A DNA stretch of 11,121 nt from Burkholderiales bacterium (GTDB taxonomy: Bacteria > Pseudomonadota > Gammaproteobacteria > Burkholderiales > SG8-39): contig DAIDTN010000098.1 of assembly GCA_027457185.1 (NCBI GenBank), positions 1-11,121 on the forward strand, given 5' to 3'. A program made the translations under genes and the position numbers. Below are positions 1 to 6,123 of this stretch, piece after piece. The notes beneath the pieces were generated by a model. The model was not told where the DNA came from, made no database searches, and was given only the letters and a program-made list of their open reading frames with translations. Each line of letters starts with the position of its first letter. Within the stretch, counting starts at the first letter, position 1.

Positions 1-27
1 ATTCTAAAGAAAACGGGCTGAAGAGGC

Positions 28-60
28 GAAAAATGCTGTATATTTAAGCATTTATACAGC
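28..60 (-). terminator. Terminator-like AT-rich hairpin after the peroxidase-related pseudogene
   Basis: Perfect 8-bp inverted repeat, GCTGTATA at 35-42 and TATACAGC at 53-60, separated by 10 nt. Read on the minus strand, the stem is followed by ATTTTT, so it lies just after the stop codon at 79-81 with a short U-run. The stem is AU-rich and therefore weaker than a typical intrinsic terminator. A nested alternative (AAATGC/GCATTT) uses some of the same bases. It could instead be an operator for a gene outside the window. Confidence 0.4.
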
Positions 61-78
61 TAAAGCCGGACGCGCTAC

Positions 79-657
79 TCAACGGATGGCGGGTGCCCTA
101 CCCAACAAATAGAACTCGTCGTTGGGCCGCATGCTGATCAGGTTGGCCATGCGGTTGGACAGGGCGAAGAACGCGGCGACGGCGCCGATGTCCCAGATGT
201 CCTCGTCGGAAAAGCCGTGGCCGCGCAGGATGTCGAAGTAGGCGTCGCTGATGGTCCAGGCCTCCATCGCGGTCTTCACCGCGAAATCGAGCATGGCGCG
301 CTGCTTCGGCGTGATATCGGCCTTGCGGTAGTTGACCGCCACCTGGTCGGCGATCAGCGGGTTCTTGGCGCGGATGCGCAGGATCGCGCCGTGCGCGACC
401 ACGCAGTACTGGCACTGGTTGGCGCCGGAGGTGGCGACCACGATCATTTCGCGTTAGGCCTTGGTCAGGCCGCTCTGCTTTTCCATCAGCGCGTCGTGAT
501 AGGCGAAGAACGCGCGGAACTCGTCCGGGCGGTGCGCGAGGGTGAGGAACACGTTGGGGACGAAGCCGGACTTCTCCTGCACCGCCACGATGCGCTCGCG
601 GATGTCCTGCGGCAGGTCTTCGAGTTTGGGTACGGGGTAACGGCTGATGGCGCTCAT
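79..657 (-). pseudogene. AhpD-like peroxidase-related protein, interrupted by an in-frame TAA
   Basis: This is a carboxymuconolactone decarboxylase/AhpD-fold gene of the 'uncharacterized peroxidase-related enzyme' type, about 192 codons long. It starts at ATG 657-655, chosen because CAGGAG lies 6-7 nt upstream and the MSAISRYPVPKL beginning fits the family; a longer frame to 699 has no such site. Codon 68 (454-456, minus strand) is TAA. The reading frame is unchanged across it (KSGLTKA-stop-REMIVVATSG by homology), so one base change, for example GAA to TAA, explains the break and no indel is needed. The redox motif CQYC and the following His (Cys82, Cys85, His89) lie after the stop, so the first fragment has no active site. 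The second fragment could restart at ATG 447-445, nine nt after the TAA, giving 122 aa with the complete CxxC half. It follows the hemerythrin gene on the same strand, 42 nt downstream, and was probably co-transcribed with it. Family and break are clear; whether any product is made is unknown. Confidence 0.85.
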
Positions 658-699
658 GCTTTGCTCCTGGTTATGCCCTGCGCGCGGCGGCGGGCGCAA

Positions 700-1113
700 T
701 CAGGCGGCTCTTGCGGCGCGAAAGTAGTCCTGGACGTAGTGTCCGAACGGCTTGTCGCTCTCGCTGATGTGATTGAACAGCCAGACGCTCATCATCGGCA
801 TCAGCTCGTCGCGCATGTCCTGGCGCAGCACCCGGTGTTCGAGCAGCGTAAATTGATCGACCACATACAGATGCTCGGCCCGGTGGCCGTCGAGCTCGGA
901 ATAGCCGACGATCTGCATCAGGGACTCTTCCACGGAAAAGTGGAATTTGAGGAAGTCGCGCGCGCGCACGACCAGCGGCTGCACCGTATTCCAATGTTTC
1001 TTGCCCGCGAATGCATCCTCGAACTCGGTGATGAATTCGAGCAGGGTTTTATGCTGCTTGTCGATTTCCGGTATGCCGATGGCATAGTCTTCTTTCCATT
1101 GCATCTGCGGCAT
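700..1113 (-). CDS. Bacteriohemerythrin
   Basis: Single-domain bacterial hemerythrin of 137 aa, a four-helix bundle with a non-haem di-iron site that binds O2 reversibly; proposed roles are oxygen storage, delivery or sensing in the cytoplasm. All seven expected iron ligands are visible: His21 (IDKQH), His58 and Glu62 (HFSVE), His77 and His81 (HRAEH), His115 and Asp120 (HISESD). Length fits the family, and no signalling domain is attached. The start is uncertain. ATG 1113 has no convincing ribosome site, while Met4 (ATG 1104) has GGGA eight nt upstream; both keep the conserved W...GI.EID segment. The start lies only 6 nt beyond the CCA end of tRNA-Arg with no terminator between, so the gene is probably read from the tRNA promoter. 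The AhpD-like pseudogene follows. Confidence 0.93.
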   Translation of the reverse strand: MPQMQWKEDYAIGIPEIDKQHKTLLEFITEFEDAFAGKKHWNTVQPLVVRARDFLKFHFSVEESLMQIVGYSELDGHRAEHLYVVDQFTLLEHRVLRQDMRDELMPMMSVWLFNHISESDKPFGHYVQDYFRAARAA

Positions 1114-1119
1114 CCCGGT

Positions 1120-1196
1120 TGGCGCGCCCGACAGGAGTCGAACCTGTGACCTTTGGTTTCGGAAACCAACACTCTATCCAGCTGAGCTACGGGCGC
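1120..1196 (-). tRNA. tRNA-Arg, anticodon CCG
   Basis: A 77-nt cloverleaf on the minus strand. The acceptor stem is GCGCCCG with CGGGCGC, discriminator G, and the CCA tail is encoded (1120-1122). The D-arm contains GCTCAGCTGGATAGAG, the T-arm contains GGTTCGAACTCC, and the anticodon stem TTGGT/ACCAA encloses loop TTCCGAA, giving anticodon CCG (reads CGG). CGG should be a common Arg codon in a genome this GC-rich. The 3' end abuts the hemerythrin gene without a terminator. Confidence 0.97.
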
Positions 1197-1205
1197 GTGG
1201 GCGAA

Positions 1206-1211
1206 AGTATA
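1206..1211 (-). promoter_or_regulatory. -10 element of the tRNA-Arg promoter
   Basis: TATACT on the minus strand, ending 9 nt before the tRNA 5' end. This places the transcript start about 2-4 nt upstream of the mature tRNA. The following CGCCCAC is a GC-rich discriminator like those of stringently controlled stable-RNA promoters. No good -35 hexamer sits at 16-18 nt, so only the -10 is called. Confidence 0.5.
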
Positions 1212-1245
1212 CCGGCTTTTGCCCGCGCCCTCCATGCGGCAATGC

Positions 1246-1275
1246 TTTCAAGGGGAAGGCATTTGCGACTATAAT
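1246..1275 (+). promoter_or_regulatory. Sigma70-type promoter of the dihaem cytochrome gene
   Basis: A consensus -10 TATAAT is at 1270-1275, with a weak -35 TTTCAA at 1246-1251 (18-bp spacer). The predicted start near 1282 leaves a leader of about 75 nt before ATG 1357. It diverges from the tRNA-Arg promoter about 60 bp away. Confidence 0.6.
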
Positions 1276-1356
1276 GCGCGCGTTTGCAACGACTTAGGCA
1301 AACATGGGGGAGCATACCCTCATATTGCGACGGACATTTAGCGACAAAGGAAGCCC

Positions 1357-2307
1357 ATGAGCCAGAACCAGCACGATACGGAGCACGAAAGCCCGATCAA
1401 AACGCCCAAACAACTGATTACCGTGATCGCGCTCGCGTTCCTGGTGCCGATTGTGCTCATCGTGCTCCTGTCGCAGTATGTAACCAACATCCGCCGCATC
1501 GACCTGAAAAGCGCGGCAATGTCGCCTGACGCCGTAGCCAAGCGCCTGAAGCCGGTTGCCAGCGTGGCGTTCGCCGATACCGGCAGCGGCGCGGCCGCCG
1601 CGCCCAAGCGCGGCGCGGACGTTTATAAAGCGGTTTGCAGCGCCTGCCATGCCACTGGCGTAGCCGGTGCGCCAAAATTCGGCGACCAGACGGCTTGGGC
1701 GCCGCGTATCAAGCAAGGCGAGAAAGCGCTGCTGCATTCGGCGCTCAACGGCAAGAACGCGATGCCCGCCCGCGGCGGCGCGGCGAACTTGAGCGACCTG
1801 GAGATCGAGCGCGCGATGATCTATATGGCGGACAAGGCCGGGGCGACCTTCAAGGAACCCGCAGCGCCCGCGACCCGGAAGGGAACGGCGCCTCCTGCGG
1901 CGGAGAAAGCAGCGGCAGCGCCCGCGGCGGAGAAGGCAGTGGCAGCCCCTGCGGCGGCGAAGGCAGCGCCAGTTCCAGAGGCCGAGAAGGCAGCGGCAGT
2001 TCCAGCGGCCGGGAAAGCAGCAACGCCCGCGGCCGAAAACAAGGCGCCGGTTGCGGCGGCCGGCAACGCCGAGGGCAAAAAAATCTTCGAAACGACTTGC
2101 GTCGTCTGCCACGGCACCGGCCTTGCCGGCGCTCCCAAGGCGGGCGACAAAGCCGCCTGGGCGCCGCGTCTCAAGACCGGCATGGCTGCGCTCTATACGA
2201 GCGCGCTCAACGGCAAGAACGCGATGCCGGCCAGGGGCGGCAATCGCGCGCTCACCGACGCCCAGGTCAAGGCCGCGGTCGATTACCTCACCGGCCTCGC
2301 CAGGTAG
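1357..2307 (+). CDS. Membrane-anchored dihaem cytochrome c (cytochrome c5-like)
   Basis: A 316-aa c-type cytochrome, start supported by AAAGGAAG just before ATG 1357. Domains in order: a short polar N-terminus; one hydrophobic helix at about residues 20-42, probably an uncleaved anchor; haem domain 1 with CSACH (Cys94, Cys97, His98) and likely axial Met136; an Ala/Pro/Lys/Glu linker at about 170-235; haem domain 2 with CVVCH (Cys248, Cys251, His252) and likely Met290. The two domains are clearly duplicated: both contain LNGKNAMPARGG and the order haem site, GAPK.GD..AWAPR. Such proteins carry electrons in the periplasm between the quinol-oxidising complexes and terminal oxidases or reductases. 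The partner cannot be told here, because the gene stands alone with its own promoter and terminator. The family is sure; the exact physiological name is not. Confidence 0.92.
   Translation: MSQNQHDTEHESPIKTPKQLITVIALAFLVPIVLIVLLSQYVTNIRRIDLKSAAMSPDAVAKRLKPVASVAFADTGSGAAAAPKRGADVYKAVCSACHATGVAGAPKFGDQTAWAPRIKQGEKALLHSALNGKNAMPARGGAANLSDLEIERAMIYMADKAGATFKEPAAPATRKGTAPPAAEKAAAAPAAEKAVAAPAAAKAAPVPEAEKAAAVPAAGKAATPAAENKAPVAAAGNAEGKKIFETTCVVCHGTGLAGAPKAGDKAAWAPRLKTGMAALYTSALNGKNAMPARGGNRALTDAQVKAAVDYLTGLAR
1894..2052 (+). repeat. Degenerate 27-nt in-frame tandem repeats (Ala/Pro/Lys linker)
   Basis: About six degenerate copies of a 9-codon unit of the type PAAEKAAAA: starts near 1894, 1921, 1948, 1975, 2002 (one codon shorter) and 2026. 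They encode residues about 180-232 of the dihaem cytochrome, between its two haem domains. All units keep the reading frame, so copy-number change would alter linker length without a frameshift. The composition (Ala, Pro, regularly spaced Lys) suggests an extended flexible periplasmic tether. Confidence 0.75.
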
Positions 2308-2326
2308 CCGTCCGCCCTGCGCGGCG

Positions 2327-2355
2327 AAAAAAAGGCGGCTTGGCCGCCTTTTTTT
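2327..2355 (+). terminator. Intrinsic terminator of the cytochrome gene, symmetrical
   Basis: Stem GGCGGC (2334-2339) with GCCGCC (2343-2348), loop TTG, preceded by seven A and followed by seven T. The A-run on the left makes it a potential terminator on both strands. It starts 19 nt after the cytochrome stop codon. Confidence 0.93.
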
Positions 2356-2402
2356 ATCGACCGCCCGCGCCGCGCCTGCCGGCACCCGGCCCGAGTCGCT
2401 GT

Positions 2403-2408
2403 TAGAAT
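2403..2408 (+). promoter_or_regulatory. Probable -10 element upstream of gshB
   Basis: TAGAAT at 2403-2408, in the context TGTTAGAATCATC, fits a sigma70 -10. No clear -35 hexamer lies at 16-18 nt. It sits directly after the preceding terminator and 43 nt before the gshB start, so it is the natural candidate to drive gshB and perhaps the PTS genes. Confidence 0.45.
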
Positions 2409-2451
2409 CATCCCGTCTGTTTATCGGGCTTTGCGCGCGGCGCGCGGCATC

Positions 2452-3396
2452 ATGAAACTTGCGATCATTCTCGACCCGCTGGACGGGATCAAGACCTACA
2501 AGGACACGACCTACGCGATGATGGTGGAGGCGGCCGGGCGCGGCCACGAGCTGCACGTGCTGATGCAGGACGGCGTGATGTGGAAGCACGGCCGCGTGAT
2601 CGGCGAGTCCTGCCGCCTCGAGCTGACTGGCGACAAGAACAGCTGGTACCGCATCGATCCGCCGCGCGAAGACGCGCTCGCGGACTTCGACGCAGTGCTG
2701 ATGCGCAAGGACCCGCCGTTCGACATGGAGTACGTCACCGCCACCTGGCTGCTGGAATTGGCCGGGCGCGAGGGCGCGAGGGTGTTCAACGATCCGCGCG
2801 CGCTGCGCGATCACAGCGAGAAGCTCGCGATCGCGGAATTCCCGCGCTTCACCGCCCCGACGCTGGTGACGCGCATGGAAAAGCAGATCCACGATTTCAT
2901 CGACGCCCACGCCGACGTGGTGGTGAAGCCGCTGGACGGCATGGGCGGAGCGCAGGTGTTTCGCGTCACCGACGCCGATCCCAATCGCAACGTGATCGTG
3001 GAGACGCTCACGCTGCACGGCGAGCGCTCGATCATGGCGCAGCGCTATATCCCGGAAATCCGCGCGGGCGACAAGCGCATCCTGCTGATCGCGGGCGAAG
3101 CGGTGCCCTACAGCCTCGCGCGCATCCCCAAAGCGGGCGAGACGCGCGGCAACCTGGCCGCCGGCGGCACCGGCGTGGCGCAGCCGCTGTCGGCGCGCGA
3201 CCTGGAAATTGCGACCGCGCTCGGCCCGGAACTGGCGCGGCGCGGACTGCTGCTGGTGGGCCTGGACGTGATCGGCGATTTCCTCACCGAAATCAACGTC
3301 ACCAGCCCGACCTGCTTTCAGGAAATCCGCGAGCAGACCGGCTGCAATGTCGCCGGGCTGTTCATCGACGCGCTGGAGAAAGCGTGCGCAAGCTAG
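2452..3396 (+). CDS. gshB: Glutathione synthetase
   Basis: A 314-aa ATP-grasp enzyme that joins gamma-glutamylcysteine and glycine to make glutathione, using ATP and Mg2+, in the cytoplasm. ATG 2452 (MKLAIILDPL) is preferred over an in-frame ATG at 2431 because family members begin directly with this first beta strand and are about 315 aa long; neither start has a strong ribosome site. The sequence shows the N-terminal substrate-domain pattern (IKTYKDTTYAMM), the ATP-grasp lysine and glycine-rich loop VVKPLDGMGG (residues 157-166, Lys159), and the metal-binding end TEINVTSPTC with Glu280 and Asn282. No gshA is in the window. It lies 135 nt ahead of the EIIA gene, an order common in betaproteobacteria. 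The intervening gap holds a GC-rich imperfect hairpin (3446-3476) without a U-run. Confidence 0.96.
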   Translation: MKLAIILDPLDGIKTYKDTTYAMMVEAAGRGHELHVLMQDGVMWKHGRVIGESCRLELTGDKNSWYRIDPPREDALADFDAVLMRKDPPFDMEYVTATWLLELAGREGARVFNDPRALRDHSEKLAIAEFPRFTAPTLVTRMEKQIHDFIDAHADVVVKPLDGMGGAQVFRVTDADPNRNVIVETLTLHGERSIMAQRYIPEIRAGDKRILLIAGEAVPYSLARIPKAGETRGNLAAGGTGVAQPLSARDLEIATALGPELARRGLLLVGLDVIGDFLTEINVTSPTCFQEIREQTGCNVAGLFIDALEKACAS

Positions 3397-3531
3397 GAAC
3401 CCGCGGCAAAAGCGATTTCGCTGCGTCCAACTCAGGGGAGCACGGGGGGCTGGTCCCTTCGTTTCCTTACAGCCCCTGATGCGCGGGCCGGCGTTCATCA
3501 AATATCAAGGCTAAATTCAGAGCGAAAATCC

Positions 3532-3945
3532 ATGGTCGGAATCCTGATCGTTGCCCACGGGGCGTTCGGCGAAGCCCTGATCCATTGCGCCAGCCACGTG
3601 CTCGGCAAGCGCCCGCCGCAGGTGCTGCAGCTCGGCGTCACCATGCACGACGATCCGGAGGCAATCCTGCCGCAGGCGCGGGAGCTGGTGAAGCAGCTCG
3701 ACCAGGGCCAGGGCGTGCTGGTGTTCAGCGACATCCTCGGCGCCACGCCCTCCAATATCGCCACGCGCCTGCTGGCGCCGGGCAGGGTCGAAGGCATTTC
3801 CGGGGTCAATCTGCCGATGCTGATCCGCGCCCTGACCTATCGCGAGGAAGCGCTCGCCACGGTGGCCGAGAAAGCCATCAGCGGCGGGGTAACGGGAGTG
3901 GTTCACCTTGACAGCGATGCCTGCAATGCCGCAAACCGAAGTTGA
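3532..3945 (+). CDS. PTS mannose-family EIIA protein
   Basis: A free-standing 137-aa EIIA domain of the mannose/fructose superfamily. The phosphate-accepting His9 lies in the first-strand motif LIVAHG, and Asp67 in FSDILGATPSN sits where the catalytic-site Asp of E. coli EIIA(Man) lies. It would receive phosphate from HPr. No EIIB, EIIC or EIID lies nearby, so sugar uptake is unlikely from this locus. In other betaproteobacteria, EIIA-HPr-EI sets of this kind are viewed as regulatory and have been tied to carbon-storage control. The start ATG 3532 is preceded by a modest AGAGCGA site. The 3' end overlaps ptsH by 20 nt, implying coupled translation. Confidence 0.92.
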   Translation: MVGILIVAHGAFGEALIHCASHVLGKRPPQVLQLGVTMHDDPEAILPQARELVKQLDQGQGVLVFSDILGATPSNIATRLLAPGRVEGISGVNLPMLIRALTYREEALATVAEKAISGGVTGVVHLDSDACNAANRS

Positions 3946-4195
3946 GATCGTCAACAAACTCGGGCTGCACGCGCGCGCGTCGGCCAAGCTGACCCAGCTC
4001 GCGAGCGGATTTCACAGCGAGATCTGGCTCACGCGCAACGGCCGCCGCGTCAACGCCAAGAGCATCATGGGCGTGATGATGCTCGCCGCCGGCAAGGGCG
4101 CCATGATCGGCATCGAGACTGACGGCAGCGACGCCGACGCGGCATTGCAGTCCATCCTCAAGCTGATCGTCGACAAATTCGGGGAACACGAGTGA
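3926..4195 (+). CDS. ptsH: Phosphocarrier protein HPr
   Basis: HPr of 89 aa, the small phosphocarrier between Enzyme I and EIIA proteins. ATG 3926 is chosen because it gives the family's usual length and exact canonical numbering: His15 in NKLGLHARA is the EI-dependent phosphorylation site, and Ser46 in NAKSIMGVMML is the regulatory site of HPr kinase. Upstream alternatives are ATG 3917 and TTG 3908; TTG 3908 has GGGAG nine nt before it, so a six-residue extension cannot be excluded. The gene overlaps the EIIA gene by 20 nt and shares GTGA with ptsI. The intact Ser46 segment suggests an HPr kinase elsewhere in the genome, as is usual in betaproteobacteria; none is in this window. Confidence 0.96.
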   Translation: MPQTEVEIVNKLGLHARASAKLTQLASGFHSEIWLTRNGRRVNAKSIMGVMMLAAGKGAMIGIETDGSDADAALQSILKLIVDKFGEHE

Positions 4196-5916
4196 GTTTC
4201 ACCCTCCACGGCGCAGGCGCGGGCGGCGGCATCGCGATCGGCCAGGCGCACCTGATATCGAGCGCGCGTCTGGAGGTGGCGCATTACTCGATCGCGCCGG
4301 AACACCTCGAGCGCGAGGTGATGCGCTTCTCGACGGCGGTGGACCAGGTGCGCGCGGAACTGCAGGGGCTGCGCCGCAGCGTGCCCGCGGACGCGCCGGC
4401 CGAACTCGGCGCGTTTCTGAACCTGCACCTGATGATGCTCGATGATGCGACGCTGTCGCATGTGCCGCGCGCGCTGATCCGAAGCCTGCGCTGCAACGCC
4501 GAATGGGCCCTGGTGCAGCAGATGGATTACCTGGTGGCGCAATTCGAGAAAATCGACGATCCCTACCTGCGCGAAAGAAAGGCCGACGTGATGCAGGTGG
4601 TGGAGCGCCTGCTCAAGGCGATGCAGGAGCAGCCCTCGCGCGCCGGCTCCGCGCCGCCGCGCGAGGAGCGCCTGATCGTGGTGGCGCACGACCTGTCGCC
4701 GGCGGACATGATCCTGTTCAAGCAGCATCAGTACGCCGGTTTCGTCACCGACCTCGGCGGCGTGACCTCGCACACCGCCATTCTCGCGCGCAGCCTCGGC
4801 ATCCCGGCGATCGTGGGCGTGCACACGGCGCGGCAGATGGTGCGCGAAGGCGAGGTGGTGATCGTCGACGGCGTGCATGGCGTGCTGATCGTCGCCCCCG
4901 ACCAGCTGGTGCTCGAGGAATACCAGCGGCGCCAGCGCGAACTCGAGTCGACACGGCAGAAGCTCAAGCGCATCCGCACCACGCCCGCGACCACCCGCGA
5001 CGGCACCGCAGTGGATCTGCACGCCAACATCGAGCTGCCGCAGGACATCGAGCAGGTGCGCGAATCCGGCGCCACCGGCGTCGGCCTGTTCCGCAGCGAG
5101 TTCCTGTTTCTCAACCGCGACGATCTGCCCTCCGAGGACGAGCAATTCGAGGCCTACCGCCACGTGGCCCAGGCCATGCTCGGCATGCCGGTGACAATAC
5201 GCACGCTCGACCTGGGCGCGGACAAGACCGTGAACGGTGCCGCCCGCGGCGGGCCCAATCCGGCGATGGGTTTGCGTGCGATTCGGCTCTGCCTGGCGGA
5301 ACCGCAGATGTTCCTGACGCAGCTGCGCGCGATCCTGCGCGCGTCGAACTACGGCAAGATCCGCCTCCTGATTCCGATGCTCGCGCACGCGCACGAGATC
5401 GAACAGGCGCTCACGATGATCGCCCAGTCCAAGCAGGTTCTGGACGAGCAGAACCTGCCCTACGACCGCGGCATCGAGATCGGCGGCATGATCGAAGTGC
5501 CGGCAGCGGCATTGTCGCTGGGCGTGTTCGTGCGCAAACTCGATTTTCTGTCGATCGGCACCAACGACCTGATCCAGTACACCCTCGCCATAGACCGCAC
5601 CGACGACAGCGTGTCGCACCTGTACAACCCGCTGCACCCGGTCGTGCTGCACCTGATCGCCCACACCATCCGCACCGGCGCGCGCATGAAGGTGCCGGTA
5701 GCGGTATGCGGCGAAATGGCGGGCGACGTGACGCTGACGCGGCTGCTGCTCGGCTTCGGGCTGCGCCAGTTCTCCATGCATCCGGCGAATTTGCTCACGA
5801 TCAAGCAGCAGGTGCTCAAGAGCGACCTCGGCGACCTGACCCGCGTCGCCAACAGCATCCTGCGCGCCGACGATCCCGAAAAGGCGCGGCAGCTGCTGGA
5901 CCAGATCAACGCCTGA
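4192..5916 (+). CDS. ptsI: PTS Enzyme I, phosphoenolpyruvate-protein phosphotransferase
   Basis: A 574-aa Enzyme I, which takes phosphate from PEP and passes it to HPr. It starts at GTG 4192, whose GTGA overlaps the ptsH stop; GGGGAA lies 5 nt upstream. The N-terminal HPr-binding/phosphohistidine domain carries the active His194 in GGVTSHTAILARS. The C-terminal PEP-binding TIM barrel shows GLFRSEFLFLNRD, the Mg/PEP site with IEVPAAAL, SIGTNDLIQYTLAIDRTD, and the general acid Cys506 in CGEMAGD. Length matches the classic enzyme, and no GAF domain or fused EIIA/HPr is present, so this is the sugar-type EI, not the nitrogen-type PtsP. With no permease nearby, the likely output is the phosphorylation state of EIIA and HPr. 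No intrinsic terminator follows; the next promoter begins 36 nt later. Confidence 0.97.
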   Translation: MSFTLHGAGAGGGIAIGQAHLISSARLEVAHYSIAPEHLEREVMRFSTAVDQVRAELQGLRRSVPADAPAELGAFLNLHLMMLDDATLSHVPRALIRSLRCNAEWALVQQMDYLVAQFEKIDDPYLRERKADVMQVVERLLKAMQEQPSRAGSAPPREERLIVVAHDLSPADMILFKQHQYAGFVTDLGGVTSHTAILARSLGIPAIVGVHTARQMVREGEVVIVDGVHGVLIVAPDQLVLEEYQRRQRELESTRQKLKRIRTTPATTRDGTAVDLHANIELPQDIEQVRESGATGVGLFRSEFLFLNRDDLPSEDEQFEAYRHVAQAMLGMPVTIRTLDLGADKTVNGAARGGPNPAMGLRAIRLCLAEPQMFLTQLRAILRASNYGKIRLLIPMLAHAHEIEQALTMIAQSKQVLDEQNLPYDRGIEIGGMIEVPAAALSLGVFVRKLDFLSIGTNDLIQYTLAIDRTDDSVSHLYNPLHPVVLHLIAHTIRTGARMKVPVAVCGEMAGDVTLTRLLLGFGLRQFSMHPANLLTIKQQVLKSDLGDLTRVANSILRADDPEKARQLLDQINA

Positions 5917-5952
5917 AAAGGTTTTCGCGCGGCTTGCGCGGAAGGCTGGCGA

Positions 5953-5982
5953 TTGACAGCCCCCCGGTATCGCGGGTATCTT
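5953..5982 (+). promoter_or_regulatory. Sigma70 promoter of the metX leader
   Basis: A perfect -35 TTGACA (5953-5958) and -10 TATCTT (5977-5982) are separated by 18 bp. The predicted start at about 5989-5990 is directly in front of the first helix of the SAM-II-like aptamer, so promoter and riboswitch positions support each other. Confidence 0.7.
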
Positions 5983-5989
5983 TCCCCCC

Positions 5990-6071
5990 AGCGCCGATTT
6001 GATGGTCAGCTTGCGGGCGCCGCCGGTCAGGTATCCGACCGAGTGAAAAACAAATACGGCTAAAGCGCGGG
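5990..6071 (+). promoter_or_regulatory. SAM-II-like (metA-type) riboswitch aptamer upstream of metX
   Basis: The order of conserved pieces matches the SAM-II pseudoknot known mainly from alphaproteobacterial met genes. P1 is GCGCC (5991-5995) with GGCGC (6016-6020), and its loop begins GATTTGA (5996-6002). GCTTGC (6009-6014) pairs with GCTAAAGC (6059-6066) to form the pseudoknot. The A-rich joining strand GTGAAAAACAAA (6043-6054) lies between. An unusual extra hairpin, CGGTC/GACCG (6024-6028 and 6037-6041), is inserted after P1. SAM-II RNAs bind S-adenosylmethionine and lower expression of methionine-synthesis genes, which fits the downstream metX. The call rests on motif recognition by eye, not a covariance-model score; gene context and the promoter position strengthen it. 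Confidence 0.78.
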
Positions 6072-6105
6072 AAACCCGTTTAGCGAGCAAGCTGAACGGG
6101 TTTTT
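6072..6105 (+). terminator. Riboswitch-controlled intrinsic terminator in the metX leader
   Basis: A 13-bp stem, 6072-6084 with 6091-6103 (one G-U pair), loop GAGCAA, with five T from 6101. It ends 18 nt before metX, so it must be bypassed for metX to be expressed. Part of its 5' arm, CCCG plus TTTAGC (6075-6084), is complementary to CGGG plus GCTAAA (6068-6071 and 6059-6064) in the aptamer's 3' part. This makes terminator and antiterminator mutually exclusive. Confidence 0.85.
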
Positions 6106-6123
6106 GCATTTTGGCGAAGGAAA

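Noticed and set aside
36..59. CTGT...ACAG pair that resembles a LexA (SOS) box
   Set aside because: The half-sites are 16 nt apart, whereas LexA boxes have about 8; the pair is explained by the larger hairpin at 35-60.
217..1149. 310-aa open frame on the plus strand
   Set aside because: Antisense to hemerythrin and the AhpD-like pseudogene and enters the tRNA gene; no recognisable domain.
1120..1196. tRNA-Arg as an integration (attachment) site with an island to its left
   Set aside because: The tRNA 3' end runs directly into an intact hemerythrin gene; no integrase gene or repeated tRNA end was seen in the window.
3446..3476. GGGGCTG/CAGCCCC inverted repeat as a gshB terminator
   Set aside because: The loop is 17 nt and no U-run follows, so I would not call it a terminator.
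1294..3501. 735-aa open frame on the minus strand
   Set aside because: It lies antisense to the dihaem cytochrome and gshB, is rich in Arg/His/Gly as expected for GC-rich shadow frames, and shows no domain.
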